A stretch of DNA of 64,000 bases. Origin: Hymenopellis radicata. Its lineage: Eukaryota > Basidiomycota > Agaricomycetes > Agaricales > Physalacriaceae. The notes under the pieces were generated by a model, which worked only from the letters and a program-made list of their open reading frames with translations, did no database searches and had not been told where the DNA came from. The position numbers and the translations under genes are program-made. The stretch spans positions 124,001-188,000 of the forward strand of contig JADNRX010000062.1 in the NCBI GenBank assembly GCA_015501595.1. Direction: 5' to 3'. This document shows positions 1-11,014 of this stretch, in pieces; the first letter of the stretch is position 1, and each line of letters opens with the position of its first letter.

Positions 1-587
1 GCTACGGCGATGTGGACCATGGAGGATGTGTAGCCGTAGCGCCTCTTCGTGGATTCGAACTGTTCCAGGGTAGGCCAAATATCTGGATGAGCCCCGCGCC
101 TAAGATCGTCGCGCGCCTTCTGCGCCTGCTCCTTCTGCCGCTCTGCCTCCTCCTGAAAACGGCGCGTGTCTTCTTCGGCCTGACGCTTCTCCTGGTCTGC
201 GGTCTCTGCCCTCTCGCGCGCTTTCCGTGCTTCTTCGGCTTGGTGGTGCGCCTCTTCCTGGAAGCGGCGTGCATGATCATCGGCCGCCTGCCTGTCCCGT
301 TCAGCCTTCTCTGCGCTTTCGCGAGCATTCCGCGCCTCTTCCTCCCGCCTGCGTGCATCCTCCTGACTTTGGCGCGCTCTCTCCTCAGCCGCCTGTCTAT
401 CGCGCTCGGCCTCCTCGGCGCGTCGGGCATTCTCAGAAGCGAGGCGCTCAGCCGCCTCTCGCTCTCGCCTGAGATGCTCATCGATGTCATTCATGGTAGG
501 GTTATCACCCATCGCGGGGTTACCGCCGAACCAACCGGCGAATAGAGAACCGAGTCCTTCGAGGGCAGCAGACCAAACTCCTCCCAT
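1..587 (-). CDS. IRG-type GTPase, copy A, N-terminal part (cut by window edge)
   Basis: This is the 5' part of a gene for a large-GTPase-like protein. The start is taken at 587, matching the starts of the two other copies (7483 and 27345). About 195 codons are visible and open to the edge. They encode a short Gly/Trp/Phe-rich N-terminus and a long Ala/Glu/Arg/Gln-rich coiled coil; the last visible codons lie just before the P-loop, so the GTPase domain is outside the window. A GT...AG segment at about 605-661 upstream of the start looks like a 5'-UTR intron, as in copy C. Together with the divergent CDK8-like gene it forms a block repeated in inverted orientation at 24.7-27.9 kb. Whether this copy is intact beyond the edge cannot be seen. 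IRG family membership is inferred from copy C. Confidence 0.8.
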   Translation of the reverse strand, partial: MGGVWSAALEGLGSLFAGWFGGNPAMGDNPTMNDIDEHLRREREAAERLASENARRAEEAERDRQAAEERARQSQEDARRREEEARNARESAEKAERDRQAADDHARRFQEEAHHQAEEARKARERAETADQEKRQAEEDTRRFQEEAERQKEQAQKARDDLRRGAHPDIWPTLEQFESTKRRYGYTSSMVHIAV

Positions 588-2016
588 CGATGAAGACGAA
601 AGAACTACAAATTCCAAACGTTATGAGAAAGACGCTTTGGCGAAAGAGAAGACACATACTTGTCGAGGTTTGTTGATCTGCACAACAGATCGACGCGATC
701 TGTAGATGTAAAGGCTGAAGCAAAGTGAACACGGAGGATAGAGATGAACGAGATGACTGACTCGTTCAGAATGCCTTCAGCAGAAATGCCAGACAGATGC
801 GAGTTTTCGAAAGGCTGTGTGGATTTGCGAAGTGATGGGGCCTGTATAAGAGGTGGCTGGAGAAAGTCGATATCTTAAGGACCTTCTGAGGCGCCTGATC
901 TTGCATGCCGGAATGTACGTGAATGCGGCGCTTTGAAAGGCGTATTTGGGAAAGGAAGTTTGTTTGGCGTCAAGCCTATACAAAGCACCGCTTCACATCA
1001 GCACCTTTCGACGCTAGAAAGACATGCACACCAATGACAGGAAGAAGAAGCTGGGATGTTCGAGACAACCCGCAGTTCCATTCAATCCCGCAACCCTAGG
1101 CCCAAGATTGCGCACTTCAGCCTTCAACGCCATAAGCTTAGCTGACGCGCGAAGCCACAGCATAGGTGGCTAACGACCACATGCCCCCAAACGAAGATGT
1201 CGTTAAGCGCCAACCAATTTAACGTGAATGGGAAGAAGCCTGCGGGTACGCAGCATGTCATCAACGATGTGAGAGGACGAAGGGTTGCCAGTTCGCCGCC
1301 TGTGGACGCGCAGTCGCCAGCCAATCATGGTGAAAAGTACACGTGGCGGTAGCAGAGTGGAATTGTAAGTGATTGATGAGCCTTCGTAAAACAGATCTAC
1401 CAGAAGGAGATTGGGTGGATTTTATCGAACCTAGCTCATCAACTGTCGACAGAAGCATGGTATGATTTCAAATTTAGATCCTAAAGAAATTTGGAAAACA
1501 GTGACAACACATTAAAAGACATCTCTTACCGAACAACATAGCGAAAGGCAAGGCTAGGCCTGCGCCACGGTCTCGCCTATGCACACAGTTAATCTCTGAG
1601 GCGATTTCTGTTTCATACTGGTTGAGCAGTTCACGGTTCGCTGAGATGAGCAGTGGCAGTCTCGTGAATTTAACCCGCCAGTATCAGTACTACACTGGGG
1701 AGTGAAGCTTGAGAAAAAGAAAATCCAGACGATTTCCAGGAGTTCTTAGAGAGAGGAATTCTGCCATCGCCGAAAGGACGTCCATGTATAGCAGACTAAG
1801 AGAGCAAGAGGAAGGGCTCGTCTGCACAGCCACTGCAAAAGCGTTCGTGTCACGTGATCCTTGCAAAGTCATCACGCCACGTTCCCTTTTCTAGCTAATG
1901 CCTCCATCTTATCGAATGTGATTGGGCCTTAACCCCAACTCTGGTGGATTTACTCTTCCACGTTGTTGTGGATATACTTTCCTGAGTGCAAACTCCTCTA
2001 CCTACTGGCCCCCGAC
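588..2016. other. Shared intergenic region between divergent IRG copy A and CDK8-like gene
   Basis: About 1.4 kb with no convincing coding sequence. It must hold the promoters of both divergent genes. The whole stretch recurs, reverse-complemented, at 25928-27344 with many small differences. Parts also recur upstream of IRG copy B (about 6.95-7.48 kb) and of the IRG relic at 31.7 kb. The short ORFs here are not conserved in frame between copies and are not called. Confidence 0.7.
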
Positions 2017-3570
2017 ATGCATGAGGAATGGTCGGCGGTGCTACAGCACGATCCCATGCGTCTCTACCGCGCAAAGCGGGACGCGGCTCACCGTTCTGTG
2101 CAGTCGAAATATACTATTCTTGGATTTATCTCCTCGGGCACCTACGGGCGCGTATACAAGGCTCATGGCCAGGGCGACGATCAACACCTATACGCAATCA
2201 AGAAATTCAAGCCGGACAAGGAGGGAGACGTAATCACCTATACTGGAATCAGCCAGAGTGCTATCCGAGAGATCGCTGTAGGTTGCCCAACGTCTACTGC
2301 TAATGTACTCGTATCTGATGCTATCTCCAGCTGAACCGCGAAATCAACCACGAGAATATCGTCATGCTCAGAGAAGTGATCCTTGAAGACAAATCAATAT
2401 ATATGGTCTTTGAATATGCTGAACACGATTTCCTTGTTTGTCCGTTCTCTTCTAGTTTTACTCCTCCTTCTGACCTTCTTACAGAAAGTCATACATCACC
2501 ACTCTCAAACACTACGCTGCTCTATATCTAGCGCTGTGCTCAAGTCCTTAATCTATCAGCTTTTCAACGGTTTGCTCTACCTCCATTCATGTCATATCCT
2601 CCATCGCGATCTAAAGCCCGCTAATATCCTTGTCACATCGGAGGGCGTGGTGAAGATTGGCGATCTGGGTCTCGCGCGTCTCGTGTACGAGCCCCTCCAG
2701 CCCTTGTTTGCTGGAGATAAAGTCGTCGTTACAATCTGGTACCGCGCCCCGGAGCTCCTCATGGGTGCCAAACATTACAACAAGGCGATTGACTGCTGGG
2801 CTGTTGGCTGTGTCATCGCCGAGCTCGCCAGTCTGCGCCCCATCTTCAAAGGCGAAGAAGCGAAGCTGGATTCAAAAAAGAACGTGCCATTCCAACGCGA
2901 CCAACTCCTCAAAATATTTGAGGTCCTTGGAACGCCAGACGGTAAGTTTGCCAGATACATCGTCGAACCGTTTTCAACTGTTTTCTTGTAGAGAAGGACT
3001 GGGCTGGGCTCCCAAGTATGCCCGAATACCAGAGCATGAAGCGCCTAGATCCGTAAGTGATGTGCTTGCTGGATCAAGACACGAATTGAACATATGTGTA
3101 GATTCCCGAATCGTCTGTATGAATGGTGTGCGAAGCGAATACAGTCCCAACAAGGATATGATCTCCTCAGACGCCTCTTCGCATACGATCCCGACCAAAG
3201 GCTGACGGCCGCGGAAGCACTACAGCACAAATGGTTCCATGAGGACCCTCTCCCCACATGGAAGTCAGTCATCGTATCCGCTTCCCAGAAACTCGAGGTA
3301 CTGACGCGACTCAACTATAGCGCATTTGAAACTGTCTCGAGTCAACAGATCCCTCCACCGCGTCGTATCACGCAAGACGACGGGCCTTCATCGATGGTGC
3401 CAATGCCTACGCTTCACGCACCGCTTGGGCCTGGTCCGGGTGCTCCCTTCCCGCAGAGTAAACCGGGAAGTAGTGCCAGTTTCGGAAGCCTGAGTGGCGG
3501 TGGTGGGGTTTATGGAGGAAACGGGAACGGGGGCAATACTCATGGACGGAAGAAAGCGCGCCTAGCATAG
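2017..3570 (+). CDS. SSN3: CDK8/Ssn3-like cyclin-dependent kinase (Mediator kinase module)
   Basis: Predicted exons are 2017-2277, 2331-2435, 2485-2941, 2992-3052 and 3102-3570, giving 450 aa. All four introns (49-53 bp) are GT...AG and keep phase. Visible kinase motifs: Gly-rich loop [11 protein letters not shown], Lys in YAIKKF, the alphaC region [19 protein letters not shown] in place of [13 protein letters not shown], then the CDK8-type stretch around [20 protein letters not shown]. The C-terminus is Pro/Gly/Ser-rich. CDK8 with cyclin C, Med12 and Med13 forms the nuclear Mediator kinase module that phosphorylates transcription factors and the RNA polymerase II CTD; that role is family knowledge. 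The start at 2017 gives the usual short N-terminus; an in-frame ATG at 1963 is possible. This is the intact member of a duplicated pair: the copy at 24685-25927 has a stop codon in exon 1. Confidence 0.9.
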
Positions 3571-4206
3571 GACCGGAGCTTTCCCTATTTGCTTGCTCAG
3601 AATGTAATAACGTCGTTATGTGCTCCCTCGCACGTTCAGTTGGATCCTTGGCGAGTGCATATATTCTCTAAGGTATGCTACAAGTCGCCATTGTGGAACT
3701 CCTTCCTCCAATGGCCCAATACTACATTATACAGCGGATATAAAAAGTTATTGAGCCCAGTGAACGATCTACGAATCACTTTCCGAGCCAATTGCAGTTC
3801 ATTAAATACGCCTTCAGCAATAACGTTATAATAAGTTATAACCACAAAGAGCTGTACTATTGTCTCAACTCGGGGATGTTGTCTGATGCTGTCCTATATT
3901 CAATTTTCACAAGTTCAAGTGCTTTACCGGTTGCTCAATCTCTGACTACCTGCTTGAGTTTCACAAACCGGGGATTTGTGTCTTATGGCGGGGTGGGACC
4001 TGGTGTGTGGGAAAGGCAAGATGTAGCATAGGAGAAGCCATCTAGGATCTGACTACCTGCTTGAGTTGAGTGTAGAGAAGGAAGAGCTAAGCTGCACAGC
4101 CACTCAGGCGCACGTCCGAATGCGGAAAACGACACATGCGTGGGAAATATGCCTTTTCTGGCGACGCGTAGGAGACTGGGCTCATCATCTTTCTCTTCCT
4201 GCCATC
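3571..4206. other. Intergenic region with a repeat shared with 21.9 kb
   Basis: No gene is supported. The segment around 4020-4105 is similar, in reverse complement, to about 21882-21945. The duplication therefore extends beyond the CDK8 gene towards CHS5, but in rearranged order. The region otherwise holds the 3' end of the kinase transcript and the CHS5 promoter. Confidence 0.55.
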
Positions 4207-5759
4207 ATGCAGAAATCCCCAGAAAGCTTCACCTTTACGGTGGGAAAGCTAGGTGAGTCGTCTTCTGCTCATATTGCCTATTTCTTACCCTGTAAACAGA
4301 TGCTGGAATGGCTGTAGGTCTCCATATCATTACACAGCGGCTGATACCAAGTTTCGGAAACAGATTCTCATTGGGGAACGGGCTCATCTCATAGAATTCC
4401 CATCTATCCTGCTTCCGCCTGGCGCGACGGCTGGCTCGATTGTCAGCATTGCTGTAAACCAAAACCACGCAGAAGAGAAACGACGCGAAACCGACTTTTG
4501 GGCATTACAAGACGAAATTTTGAGGGAATTTGGGACGGAAAAGCCGCATGCGCCCGAACTCCAGGTGTGTATACTACGTTATCTCGCTTACCTTTGAAAT
4601 AATCTATTCATTTAGCTACGGCATGTCACTCAAACATCCGTAACTTTGGAATGGCCACCTGTCGTACTCGCAACTGCCAAGCTGCGCTCTCTCGACATCT
4701 ACCGAAACAATGAACGTCTGGCTGCTATCCCTTCACCTTTAACCAACACCTCCACCAAACTCTCTGGATTGCAAACAGACGAAGAATACACCTTCCAACT
4801 CGTTCTCCGCACCTCAGCTGGCACTTTCCCCTCCAATGTAATCCGTGTTCGCACTCATACCATGCAGGACACGTCCGGTATATCCGTCTGCTTTGGTAAT
4901 GTTCAGGATGAGGTCTTGCTCGAGAATGCAAAGATGGCTTTGCGCGAAATGAAGGCTAAATGGAGCGACAAAATCCAAATTGACACGACCCACTTCATCT
5001 GCACAACACCTGCAGCGACTGCCAGTGGCGCTCAGGCTACTGGAAGTTCCGTCGGCGCGCCTGGCGTCGAATATCAGAGGGCGTTACAGCTCAGTATACC
5101 TGTTCTTTATCCGGACTGGATTATCGCATGCCACACCGAGAAGCGGTATGTGTCTCAATTTTTTATTCTATCCGCTCCCTATATACCTTTATAGGATGGT
5201 CCCCATTGGCGCATTTGATCTCAAATCCGACCGACCCGTAGCAGCGCGTTCGCAATCACTTTCCCAAGTAAACGTCAGTCGGTCCCCGACGAGCCCGGTG
5301 CACGCCAACAGGGCATCGATGCCTCCCGCCATGCGTGTCACGTCGCCCTCGTCCCCTCCTCCCGTGTCATCCACGTCGAGCTTTGTCAACCAGGGCACGC
5401 CACCGGCGACGCGGCAGACATTTGAGCCCACGCCCGAGGAGAGTGAAGAACCGGCTCCCGAGCCAACACCGTTGTCAGAGAAGCGGAAGAGCAGGTCGGG
5501 CACGATGAACAAGGAGTTTAGGTTCCCGTCGCCGGTGTCTTCACCAGTTGTGGCGGAGACGCCCGGGCGCAAGTCATCGTTACCTGTGGGAACAACGTCG
5601 CCGCCGCCCGTCCTCCAAGGCGGGATAAAGGGGGACGACACTCCAGCAAGTATAGAGGTTCCACCCCCGCCGCCGATTGAGAAGGAGCGGTCGAACAGTA
5701 CCACGACGGATGATGGCGATGATGATGTGGGTGATACTGTCGAGGTGGATTTGAATTGA
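4207..5759 (+). CDS. CHS5: Chs5-like exomer component (FN3-BRCT protein)
   Basis: Predicted exons are 4207-4252, 4300-4313 (14 bp), 4364-4564, 4616-5145 and 5195-5759, giving 451 aa. The order fits Chs5: an N-terminal dimerisation segment (FTFTVGKL...DAGMA, LIEFPSILLPPG), a fibronectin type III domain (about 85-165, with YRNNERLAAIPSPLTNTSTK), a BRCT domain (about 165-265, with WSDKIQIDTTHF and PVLYPDWIIAC) and a disordered Pro/Ser/Glu-rich tail. In yeast, Chs5 is the scaffold of exomer, a trans-Golgi coat adaptor that sends chitin synthase Chs3 and other cargo to the plasma membrane. The microexon is supported by phase and by restoring the conserved DAGMA-ILIG junction; a longer exon 2 breaks the frame. 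It is the best preserved housekeeping gene here, with no sign of damage. Confidence 0.9.
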
Positions 5760-7482
5760 GTGGTACTTTCTGCTTTTGCACCAAGTGTCTTTTGCTTTAT
5801 AGGGTGGTTAATTTATCCCAGTGCCGTGCACCGCAAGATACGAGAGTTCCTTTTTAAGGAGGCAAGAACGAAAATCCTCGCTGCTTGCGAATCCATTTTG
5901 TAACCTGGAGCCTTTTGCACGTTTCAGCTCATCAGTACAGTAACAGCTTCAACAAATCTGTGCTATCGGAGACTGGCACTCCTTGATTTGCCAACTTTCC
6001 CTTGCTCGCGTATGACTTTGATGGGTGCTTAGCGCTAGCGCTTAGCAGCTGGCCCGGCTTCGTAGGGCGTGTCCAAAACATACATAGGAGATGCTGCCAT
6101 CATAAGATCGAGTCGGTTCTTTGCGTGAGCACTGTCGACTATTCGCTTGACTGTTTTATTAGCATTACACTAATTTCCGCCCCTTCGCCGCCAGATTCAC
6201 CGTCCGATGTGCGCTTCTTTGTCAATGCAACTGGGCTCTAGCTTTCCGCCATACGGGTCCAGCAACTAGACTTTCCATTCAAACAAACCCCTCCACCCAC
6301 TTGAAAAAATGGAGCTCCGTTTCTTCCGATCATCCCCTTCCCTGCGAAGCACGAACTGCCAGAAACCGCATCAGACAGGTAGTCAGAACTTTCAAGTATG
6401 TGCCTTTCTTTTCTTGTTCCTATCTAATGGACCTTTCCCCTAGCGCCCTGCCCTTGCTAAACTTACAAGTCCCAGTGCAACCGCTCGAAAGACAAAGTGT
6501 TACATGTAACCTGGCGGAGGCCTCTCGTTGCTCTTGTGTTTTACGAAGACAAGCATTCTCACGTGTGAAGCGCTCAAAGATGCTTTTCGATGGCGTCTAC
6601 ATGGCGGTGAAACAGCCTGTCATTCATATCACACCGATGACACTGCGCAGAACACGAACATCGTTCTTCCTCTTCACGTCTAAATTTGTTGGCGCTTCAC
6701 AGCGTCCTCGTTTGATGGCTATGCTGTAACTTCGAGTCAGTCATTCCAATGGCGATGAAAGTTGAGGTGGATCCAGGACTCTGGGACTGAATGGGACTAC
6801 ACTTCGCTTCTCCTTGTCACCGGTATGTCTGCCTTCCTTGCATTATGACATTTGGGGTTCTGATGTGGCATTGCATAGGTTTGACGCCGGACCATCTTCC
6901 TTTAACAAATACACCTCATTCTCTAGCTGCCTGGCATGCTGTGACTTAGCGTCGATTAAGCTTACGGCGCCGAATGCCGACGTGCACAACCTTGGGTCTA
7001 GGGTTGCGGAATTGAATAGAACTACGGGCTATCTCGGACACCACAGCTTCGTCTTCTCATTGGTGTCCAAGTTTTCCGTATCGTGCATCGTCGAAAAGTG
7101 CTGATGTGAAGCGGTGCATTGTATAGGCTTGACGCCAAACAAACTTCCTTTCCCAAATACGCCTCTCAAAGCGCCGCATTCACGTACATTCCGGCATGCA
7201 AGATCAGGCGCCTCAGAAGGTCCTTAAGATATCGACTTTCTCCAGCCACCTCTTTTATACATGACTCATCACTTCGAAAACGCACTGGCATTCTGAAGGC
7301 ATTCTGAACGAGTCAGTGATATCGTTCATGTCTGTCCTCCGTGTTCACTTTGCTTCAGCCTTTACATAACAGGTCGCATTGATCCATTCTGCAGTTCAAC
7401 GACATCAGCAAGTATGTGTATTCTCTTTCGCCACAGAGCCTTTCTCATGGCATTTGAAATTTGTAGTTCTTGGTCTTCATCG
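5760..7482. repeat. Non-coding region with diverged copies of IRG-family upstream sequence
   Basis: No gene is supported between CHS5 and IRG copy B. About 6240-6760 resembles 22030-22430 in the same orientation (shared blocks around GAAGCGCT(C/T)AAAGATGCT and GCTGTAACTTCGAGTCAGTCA). About 6950-7480 matches the upstream DNA of IRG copy C (26820-27344) and of copy A. The retrieved unit thus includes promoter-proximal DNA, not only the coding sequence. Confidence 0.6.
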
Positions 7483-8759
7483 ATGGGGGGAATTTGGTCT
7501 TCTGTGTTCGGCGGTAAACCCAAGATGGGTGATAACCCTACGATGAAGAAGATTGATAAGCATCTCAAGCAAGAGCGAGATGCCGCTGACCGCCTCGCTT
7601 CTGAGAATGCCCAACGCGCCGAGGAGGCCGAGCGCGAGCGCCAGGCGGCTGAGGAGAACGCGCGCCAAAGTAAGGAGGATGCAGCACGCAATTGGGAGGA
7701 AGAGGCACGGAATGCCCGCGAAAGCGCAGAGAAGGCTGAAAGGGACATGCAGGCGGCTGATGATCATGCACGCCGCTTCCAGGAAGAGGCGCACCACCAA
7801 GCCGAAGAAGCACGGAAAGCGCGCGAGAGGGCAGAGACCGCAGACCAGGAGAAGCGTCTGGCCGAAGAGGATGTGCGCCTTTTCCGGGAGGAGGCAGAGC
7901 GGCAGAAGGAGCAGGCGCGGAAGGCTCGCGACGACCTCGAGCAGGGCGCTCATCCAGATATTTGGCCTACCCTGGAACAGTTCGAATCCACGAAGGCTCG
8001 CTACCGCTACACGTCCTCCATGGTGCATATCGCCGTAGCTGGTATATCCGGCTGCGGCAAGTCCTCCCTCGTCAACTCGTTCCGCGGGCTATCCCTAAGG
8101 CTTTTGGGGCTGCCCAAACCGGTATCGTCGAGACTACGAAGGAGGTCGCCTCTTACGCGGACCCCGATTCTTCCAAGCCCATCATCTGGTTTGATGTTCC
8201 GGGGGCGGGGACATTGACTGTCTCCGACTGGGACTATTTCAACCGCCAAGGACTCTTCATCTTCGACGCCATAGTCGTGGTGCTCGCGGACCGTTTCTGC
8301 GCCACCGACATCGCGATCCTCAAGGCATGCAAGAAATACTGCATCCCCGCTTACATCGTCAGGTCCAAGTCTGACCGTTACATCGAGGATATGATGAAGG
8401 AAGAAGCTATGGATGAGGAGGACGAGGGCGATGAAGACCATGTTGGCCAGAACAAGGATCATGAAGGCCATGCTGGCAGGTTTGAGCGCGTGCGCCAGGA
8501 ATACGCGGAGAAGACGCGTGGCAACGTCAGGGCTAATCTGAACGAAGCTGGGCTCCCCGACCAAGAGGTTTTCCTTGTTTCGCACTCGGCGTTGTGGGCG
8601 ATTGTCGCAAAGAAAAAGCAGAAGCCCGGTGCTATTGTACTAGATGAGGAGAAATTGTTGAAAGTGATGCTTGGCGACGGAATCAAGCGTCGCTTCAAAC
8701 CAACTCCCGCCTTGTCTTCTATTCTGAATCGGCTCGGTTTGGGTCCCATAGTATCGTAG
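7483..8759 (+). pseudogene. IRG-type GTPase, copy B, single frameshift
   Basis: The start at 7483 (MGG..) matches copy C. The reading runs through the coiled coil and the P-loop (GISGCGKSS) and then leaves frame at about 8092. Compared with copy C, one base is missing just after codons FRGLS. The rest of the G domain continues in the next frame to a stop at 8759, with DVPGAGT (G3) and RSKSD (G4) intact. Repairing that base would give about 425 residues against 434 in copy C. It sits downstream of CHS5, without a CDK8 neighbour. The single small lesion means a recent pseudogene or an assembly error; both fit the sequence. Confidence 0.8.
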
Positions 8760-9202
8760 TAACTTTCAGTACTAGTTTTTGTAACTGAGCATTTATGTGC
8801 GTAGTCGGCTTATGACATCGTTCCATCGTTTCACCGCAATTAGGTAGTTGCTGTTGCTTTTTGTAAAGTTTTAAGTGCTACGGTTCTGCTGAATTTATGA
8901 GAATGGGAGCCTCTCATTTGTCAACACTCTGTGCGTAGATGGAAGGGCGCTAGAGCGAGTTTTTTGTATCGGGGTGATCTCCTCCTCCAAAGCGGGTTAC
9001 AATCTGTTGTCCTTGAGCATGAACACGTTGGCTTCTTCCGATTTTGACGAAGTGCTAGAATCATATCTAGGGTCTCCGTTGACGACTTCCTTTCTTCACG
9101 GAGATCTTGGGATGCCGCTTTCTTTCGACTTGTTGATTCAACATAGAATATAGGATTACACTGGCGAGCGTACTTATCGTAATGATGAACGAACAAACGG
9201 TG
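8760..9202. other. Intergenic region between convergent genes
   Basis: The short 3' flanks of IRG copy B (plus) and the interrupted kinase gene (minus) converge here. I see no further coding sequence. The sequence after the IRG stop resembles that after copy C only for a short stretch. Confidence 0.5.
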
Positions 9203-10488
9203 CTAGTCTGCCATCTGGCGAATCGCTTGCAATTGCTTCTCCGCCTTACGCACATCCTTCTCCATTGATCTCCTGTCCGCTCTTCTCTTTGACTTACTAG
9301 CGTCGAAGTCAGACTTCACAGATAGGCGAATCCCGTAAATTTAACGTACGCAAGTTGTTTCGACTTGGATTTTAATGGCTTCTGACGACCGCCGGTGAGA
9401 CATGTTATGCCCGTATCGTAACAGCGCTTGCAAGTTGTGGGGTCCTTCAAGAAGTTGCAATTTGCTTTGATCTCTCGACAAAAGTTGTCGCATTTCCTGA
9501 AAAGGAACATTTCAGTTCGAATGGAAGGATAGAGTGACAATTGTCTCCTACGTCTTATACTTGCGCATTTTCTCTATATTCATGTTCCCTGAGAGCCGTA
9601 GTACAGGCTCTTCATCGCTACTGTCCAAAACAATTTCCGGCGGTGCTTCGGGAGATGGAGAGCTGTCATCGATTTCATACGGACACTCGCTGGGGACATT
9701 AGTTGAAGGAAACTCCCAGTTGGAAATATTTCCGAGAACCTGTACAACGTTCCTTGCATGGGGGCGCTGTTCGGGATCTGTCGACAAGCAGGACATCACG
9801 AGTGCCCACAGCTCGTCTGAAGGCAGTACCTCAACGGGGGGTCGAGGTGGTTTTTCGTTCGTTACCACCACCGCGGTTATGACGGCGGGATCTTTTTTTA
9901 TATTCGAGTACGGAGGCTGGCCAGTATAGATCTATGATGTCTGTTAGAATGTATAGGAAGCGAGGGACAAGACCTACTTCAATAATGGTGCAAGCAAAGG
10001 CATAGACATCGCTCGCTGCCACTGTAGCATTTTTGAAACGGCCGTAGTCAAGTATCTCTGGAGCTAGCCACCGGAGCGTGCCCTTTTCCGCCAACTCGGA
10101 ACTTGCTGGCATCATAGTTTGGCCAAAGTGGCTGAGCCCGAAGTCCGCTATGCGACAGTTCGAATGCTTATCGACAAGAATATTTGCCTTGGAGAAATCA
10201 TGACTTGGACGCAATGAAAGAATACAGCACATCCTTACTCCTTTAAGGTCTCCGTGAACCACTGGAGGATCCTCCTCGTGCAAATAGCGCATCCCTAAAG
10301 CAATCTGAAAGATCTGAAGGACTCCGTTCGGTTGTGCATTTCGTAAGGGGGAAACAACGCACTGCCTTCAAGCGATCATGATTAGGATTGTTTCGAAGGA
10401 ACGACATGATGTTGCCATTGCGCATCCACGGCGAAATCAGACATAACGGCACGCCAAAGAGAGTTTCGTCAGTGAACCCATAGAATGG
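9203..10488 (-). pseudogene. TKL-like protein kinase with cysteine cluster, 3' part of retrotransposon-split gene
   Basis: Predicted exons, minus strand: 10483-10363 (continuing exon 3), 10313-10239, 10187-9978, 9931-9561, 9496-9350 and 9296-9203. All introns are GT...AG, 46-64 bp, in phase. The kinase domain continues with HGDLKGANIL (catalytic loop), ADFGLS, LAPEIL and WALVMSCLSTDPEQRP, typical of fungal tyrosine-kinase-like kinases. After an acidic linker the protein carries six cysteines (C-x3-C-x6-C-x8-C-x2-C-x6-C), close to a fungal Zn2Cys6 cluster except for the first spacing, then a short basic helix to the stop at 9203. The LTR element abuts the codons for LPFYG. Joined to the 5' part across one target-site copy, the frame is continuous (about 514 codons). 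The split gene cannot make this protein as it stands. Confidence 0.82.
10484..10488. repeat. Target-site duplication, left copy (AATGG)
   Basis: Five bases directly before the 5' LTR, repeated at 20485-20489. Removing the element and one copy restores the kinase reading frame. Confidence 0.95.
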
Positions 10489-10820
10489 TGTGACGGACAG
10501 GAGCGAGTTACTGAATATGGACAGGATTCTCGACCCATGGACACAGCCACTCGCAGTCTAAACGCGAACGGACGCGTAATGTACTTATAGCTCGTAGCTT
10601 CTTGTAGTTTCTCTCATTGCTTTCCGTAGTATATTACCTATTTACTATTACTACTTACACAGGACTCTGGACTTGTATATAAGCTTGCAGAACTCGTGTC
10701 AGTAACACAGAACAATCTTACCACCCAACCCAATCATCTCGAACGAACCAAACAACCAACAACTTCTCCTTTTACCTCGTGTGGAACTAGACGTGTATCC
10801 TCAGTCACGCCTATCCCACA
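10489..10820 (+). repeat. 5' LTR of Gypsy element
   Basis: 332 bp, beginning TGTGACGG and ending CCCACA. A TATA-like TATATAA lies near 10677-10683, so the U3/R border probably falls shortly after it. The 3' LTR at 20153-20484 is the same sequence apart from one base near 10749. Confidence 0.96.
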
Positions 10821-11014
10821 TATTTTTGATTGACCGCGGAACTCTTTCTCGATCACCACCCTCGAGAACTCGCTACAGTTGGACAACCCCGGTCTGATCA
10901 ACCAGGACTTCCCTCGGCGACAACTCATCTCATCTATTCTCATTCACCCTTATCTTTAATCTCTGCTTATTATTAATCAGCCTCTATTCTACGAATCAAA
11001 TCTAATCTAGTAAC

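Noticed and set aside
2..545. Long overlapping ORFs on both strands over the IRG coiled coil (also at 7477-8028 and 27387-27930)
   Set aside because: They are mirror frames of the GC-rich, low-complexity coiled-coil coding sequence; the same shadows appear over all three copies.
10821..10850. tRNA primer-binding site after the 5' LTR
   Set aside because: No stretch complementary to a tRNA 3' end (TGG-starting) is visible next to the LTR; self-priming or an offset site cannot be judged by eye.
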